DNA from: Terriglobia bacterium
GTDB lineage: Bacteria > Acidobacteriota > Terriglobia > Terriglobales > Acidobacteriaceae
Assembly: GCA_020073565.1 (NCBI GenBank)
Contig: JAIQEY010000012.1
Span: 1 to 64,000 of the forward strand
Direction of reading: 5' to 3'
Length of the DNA stretch: 64,000 bases
Shown: in pieces, positions 61,474-64,000 of the stretch
Numbering within the stretch: the stretch's first letter is position 1
Layout: each line of letters starts with the position of its first letter
The notes under the pieces: generated by a model
Databases searched by the model: none
Told to the model about the DNA's origin: nothing
What the model saw: only the letters and a program-made list of their open reading frames with translations
Made by a program: the position numbers and the translations under genes

Positions 61474-62874
61474 ATGCGAGATAACCATAGTTTGGGGGAA
61501 GGTTGGGCGCTGGTTTTCACGGTTGCCGGCCTGATTCTGGCATGCTCCAGCGTTTTGTGCAGCGCCCAGGAAGCCGCTGCTGCCGGGAAGGCTTCGCCGG
61601 ACCCTCGAATCAGTGAGGCAATCAAGCAGGTCTCGGCAGACCACATCCGGCAAACCATCCAAAAGCTGGTCGGTTTCCAAAATCGGTCCACGCTTTCCGC
61701 GCAGAACGAGGACTCCATCAAGGCCGGCAAGGGCATTGGGGCGGCGCGGGAGTGGATCAAGTCGGAATTGGAACGCGATTCGAAGGAGTGCGGCGGCTGC
61801 CTGGAGGTGAAGACGGATTCGTTCGAGGAGCGGCCCGCCGATCGTATCCCGAAACCCACCCAGATTACGAATGTGTACGCTGTGCTGCGAGGGACCGACC
61901 CGCAGCAGGCCGACCGCATGGTGCTGGTCACCGGCCACTACGACTCGCGCAACAGCGACAATCTCAACACGACTGACGCTGCTCCTGGAACAAACGACGA
62001 TGGCAGCGGCACGGCCGTCAGCCTGGAATGCGCGCGTGTTCTGAGCAAGATGAAGTTCCCGGCGACGATCATTTTTCTCACCGTGGCTGGGGAAGAACAG
62101 GGATTGAACGGAAGCAAGCACTTCGCCCAGATGGCCAGGCGCGAGGGATGGAATCTGGAGGCGGTGTTGAACAACGACATCGTGGGCGGGGACCGGAGCC
62201 CGCAACAAGATGCCAGCGTGGTGCGCGTGTTCTCCGAAGGCGTGCCGGCAGCGGCGAGTGAGGCTGAAATCCGGCGGATTCGCGCGCTCGGCGGGGAGAA
62301 CGACTCGACTTCGCGCGAACTTGCCCGCTTCGTTGCGGAGGTTGGGCGCACGTACGATGCGGGGGTAAAGCCACTGCTGATCTTCCGTCTGGATCGTTAC
62401 CTGCGCGGCGGCGATCACTACTCGTTTAACCAGCAGGGCTTCGCCGCGGTGCGGCTTACCGAGTACCGCGAAGACTACAACCACCAGCATCAAAACGTCC
62501 GCACAGAAGGCAGCATCGAATATGGCGACCTGCCAAAGTTCGTAGACTTCGACTATGTGGCGCGAGTGGCGCGCCTGAACGCGGCGACGCTGGCTGCATT
62601 GGCGTCGGCGCCAGCGTCGCCGGCGAAGGTCAAGATGCTGACCAAAGAACTGCAAAATGACACGACATTGACTTGGGAATCTTCACCGGGCGCTGCCAGC
62701 TACGAGGTTCTGTGGCGGGCCACGAACGCGCCCGATTGGGAGCATGTTCAAACATTCGGCAACGCGACGCGTGCAACCCTGAAGCTTTCGAAGGATAATG
62801 AGATATTCGGGGTGCGAGCCGTGGATGGGGCAGGACATCGCAGTCTGCCGGTCGTCCCGGAGCCGGAGAGATAG
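61474..62874 (+). CDS. M28 family zinc aminopeptidase
   Basis: A 466-residue exported M28 peptidase with signal (LVFTVAGLILACSSVLCSAQ). The di-zinc ligand set is visible: His in VTGHYDS, Asp in GTNDDGSG, the catalytic Glu-Glu in VAGEEQGLNGSKHF, Asp in LNNDIVGGD and His in GDHYSFNQQGF. A short C-terminal FN3-like domain ends it (LTWESSPGAASYEVLWRATN). It would remove N-terminal residues from peptides outside the cell. It is divergent from the LysW-like gene by 86 bases. Confidence 0.92.
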   Translation: MRDNHSLGEGWALVFTVAGLILACSSVLCSAQEAAAAGKASPDPRISEAIKQVSADHIRQTIQKLVGFQNRSTLSAQNEDSIKAGKGIGAAREWIKSELERDSKECGGCLEVKTDSFEERPADRIPKPTQITNVYAVLRGTDPQQADRMVLVTGHYDSRNSDNLNTTDAAPGTNDDGSGTAVSLECARVLSKMKFPATIIFLTVAGEEQGLNGSKHFAQMARREGWNLEAVLNNDIVGGDRSPQQDASVVRVFSEGVPAAASEAEIRRIRALGGENDSTSRELARFVAEVGRTYDAGVKPLLIFRLDRYLRGGDHYSFNQQGFAAVRLTEYREDYNHQHQNVRTEGSIEYGDLPKFVDFDYVARVARLNAATLAALASAPASPAKVKMLTKELQNDTTLTWESSPGAASYEVLWRATNAPDWEHVQTFGNATRATLKLSKDNEIFGVRAVDGAGHRSLPVVPEPER

Positions 62875-63719
62875 TGAATAGGGGAAGAACCATAACGTTG
62901 AGCTTGCCTCCCTTCACCAAGGCGGTGAAGTGGCTCATTTTGATTAATGCGGGAATGTTGCTCCTCGTCTATGTGCTGGGCGCAATTAGCCGACAAGCGG
63001 CGGGAGCCTTTCAAGTTGCTCTCTCGCTGATCCCGGTCCTAGTGCTTCGTGGCTGGGTATTCCAATTGGTTACTTATTCATTCCTCCACGAAGGATTTTG
63101 GCACCTGGCGGGCAACATGTTTGGGCTCTGGATGTTTGGATCGCAACTGGAAGGGGCTTGGGGGCATAGGAAGTTTCTTGAGTTCTATTTCTATTGCGTG
63201 GTGGGGGCTGCACTCACGACCATTGCACTGTCTTATACCGGATTGGGCGGGATTTCTCCTGCCACCAGGACAGTGGGTGCGTCGGGTGGGGTCCTGGGCG
63301 TGTTGATGGCCTTCGGGCTCATTTGGGGCGACAGCGAGATCATGCTGTTTCCCATCCCGATCAGGATCCGGGCGAAGTATTTTGTCGCTGGACTCGCTTT
63401 TCTCACTCTCCTCGGCTCACTGGGCGCGGCGTCCGGGCGGGGCGAGAGCGTCGCCTATTCCGCGCACCTTGGAGGTCTCCTATTTGGCTATCTCTACGTA
63501 AAATTCCTTCCTTCGCGCGGGATCGGGCTTGCTGCCTCAGAGCGCTATTTCAGCGTGCGTAATTCCTACTATCGCTGGAAGCGGAAGCGCGCGGCGCGGA
63601 AATTCGAAGTCTACATGAAACAGCACGACCGCAAGGTCACCTTCGACGAACACGGTAACTACATTCCGCCGGACGACGACAAGAAAAACGGCGGATCGAA
63701 GTCGGGGTGGGTGAACTAG
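62874..63719 (+). CDS. Rhomboid intramembrane serine protease
   Basis: A 281-residue rhomboid. Counting from the GTG at 62874, the catalytic dyad is Ser137 (TVGASGGVLG) and His198 (YSAHLGGLLF), with Asn81 in HLAGNMFGLWMFG stabilising the oxyanion. Six to seven helices are present. The C-terminal tail of about 70 residues is basic and cytoplasmic (YYRWKRKRAARKFEVYMKQH), then ends KNGGSKSGWVN. The GTG overlaps the M28 stop by one base, so the two are coupled; a TTG at 62897 is an alternative start. Confidence 0.92.
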   Translation: MNRGRTITLSLPPFTKAVKWLILINAGMLLLVYVLGAISRQAAGAFQVALSLIPVLVLRGWVFQLVTYSFLHEGFWHLAGNMFGLWMFGSQLEGAWGHRKFLEFYFYCVVGAALTTIALSYTGLGGISPATRTVGASGGVLGVLMAFGLIWGDSEIMLFPIPIRIRAKYFVAGLAFLTLLGSLGAASGRGESVAYSAHLGGLLFGYLYVKFLPSRGIGLAASERYFSVRNSYYRWKRKRAARKFEVYMKQHDRKVTFDEHGNYIPPDDDKKNGGSKSGWVN

Positions 63720-63786
63720 GAGTTTTTCATCGCCGCGGCGCCAGAACGCCGAGGGAATCCCTTCGACAAAGACTCCAGAAAGCGTG

Positions 63787-64000
63787 ATGATGCTTCGGGT
63801 GTCTGCAAGCTTGATTGTTGTCTTGCTCGCTTCGATGAGCGCGGCCGAATCGTCCCCCGCATGCAAGCCGGTGAAACATTATGACGTCAGCGGGTGTGAG
63901 CTTCTGACAGGTCAAACTTGCCCTCCGGGCTATCATAAGCAAGCGGTTGGGCCGAACAATCCGCAAATGAAATCTCCGACGTACCTTATGTGTGTAGCAG
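63787..64000 (+). CDS. Secreted Cys-containing protein, 3' end outside window
   Basis: An open frame beginning at ATG 63787 (63784 is a GTG) and running to the window end. It starts with a signal peptide (LRVSASLIVVLLASMSAAES) and continues ACKPVKHYDVSGCELLTGQT, then CPPGYHKQAVGPNNPQ. The four cysteines in the visible part suggest disulfides. No family is recognised. Only 71 residues are visible. Confidence 0.6.
   Translation, partial: MMLRVSASLIVVLLASMSAAESSPACKPVKHYDVSGCELLTGQTCPPGYHKQAVGPNNPQMKSPTYLMCVA

Noticed and set aside
61432-62655. 407-codon minus-strand frame opposite the M28 peptidase
   Set aside because: Arg/His-rich antisense of a gene with complete catalytic motifs.

Overview
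The window looks like chromosomal DNA of an Acidobacteriota bacterium, most likely Terriglobia (Koribacter/Sulfotelmatobacter-like). This is inferred from style, not from a marker search. The signs are high GC with many antisense shadow frames, winged-helix/TPR regulators, GloVer-type tandem-repeat and FG-GAP secreted proteins, many multihaem cytochromes, and dispersed palindromic intergenic repeats. Only one tRNA (Pro-GGG) is visible. There is no rRNA, CRISPR array, prophage or intact transposase.

Region 1-16.8 kb is mixed housekeeping and envelope genes: a class V aminotransferase (cut by the window edge), a thioredoxin-type arsenate reductase, a TPR membrane protein, a Tat-exported GH1 glucosidase, a metallo-beta-lactamase-fold hydrolase, an SDR epimerase, a TrpG/PabA amidotransferase, a PilZ protein, an AMIN-domain protein and a small outer-membrane barrel. 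Then comes a sigma factor followed by an anti-sigma factor fused to a bactofilin-like domain. This pair is bracketed by copies of one transposon-like end and by two gene remnants.

Region 17-34 kb carries mostly secreted or surface proteins: an FG-GAP/Ig protein, a GloVer/Ig protein, a GH20 hexosaminidase and an S53 peptidase. Among them are a lipid glycosyltransferase with a metallophosphoesterase, YggX, a MerR regulator and a strongly expressed-looking 13-codon lysine-rich mini-ORF. Region 34-40.5 kb holds a sigma-54 response regulator, a methyltransferase, a family 2 glycosyltransferase, GalE and a diguanylate cyclase.

Region 40.5-57.3 kb is the most interesting part. Seven tightly packed minus-strand genes encode a 16-haem cytochrome, an NHL propeller, a tetrahaem cytochrome, a PPIase, a 614-residue outer-membrane barrel, a second NHL propeller and a 12-haem cytochrome. 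Flanking it are two TM-anchored TPR paralogues on one side and the System II cytochrome c maturation pair (ResB, CcsA) plus a histidine kinase on the other. CRP/FNR-like palindromes GTGAY-N4-ATCAC lie in the flanking promoter regions. I read this as a candidate trans-outer-membrane (extracellular) electron-transfer conduit encoded with its own assembly machinery.

Region 57.4-64 kb is housekeeping and proteolysis: a HIT protein, ribosomal protein S1 with clear promoter and terminator, two small carboxypeptidase-regulatory-like secreted proteins, a LysW-like zinc ribbon, an M28 peptidase, a rhomboid protease and the start of a Cys-rich secreted protein.
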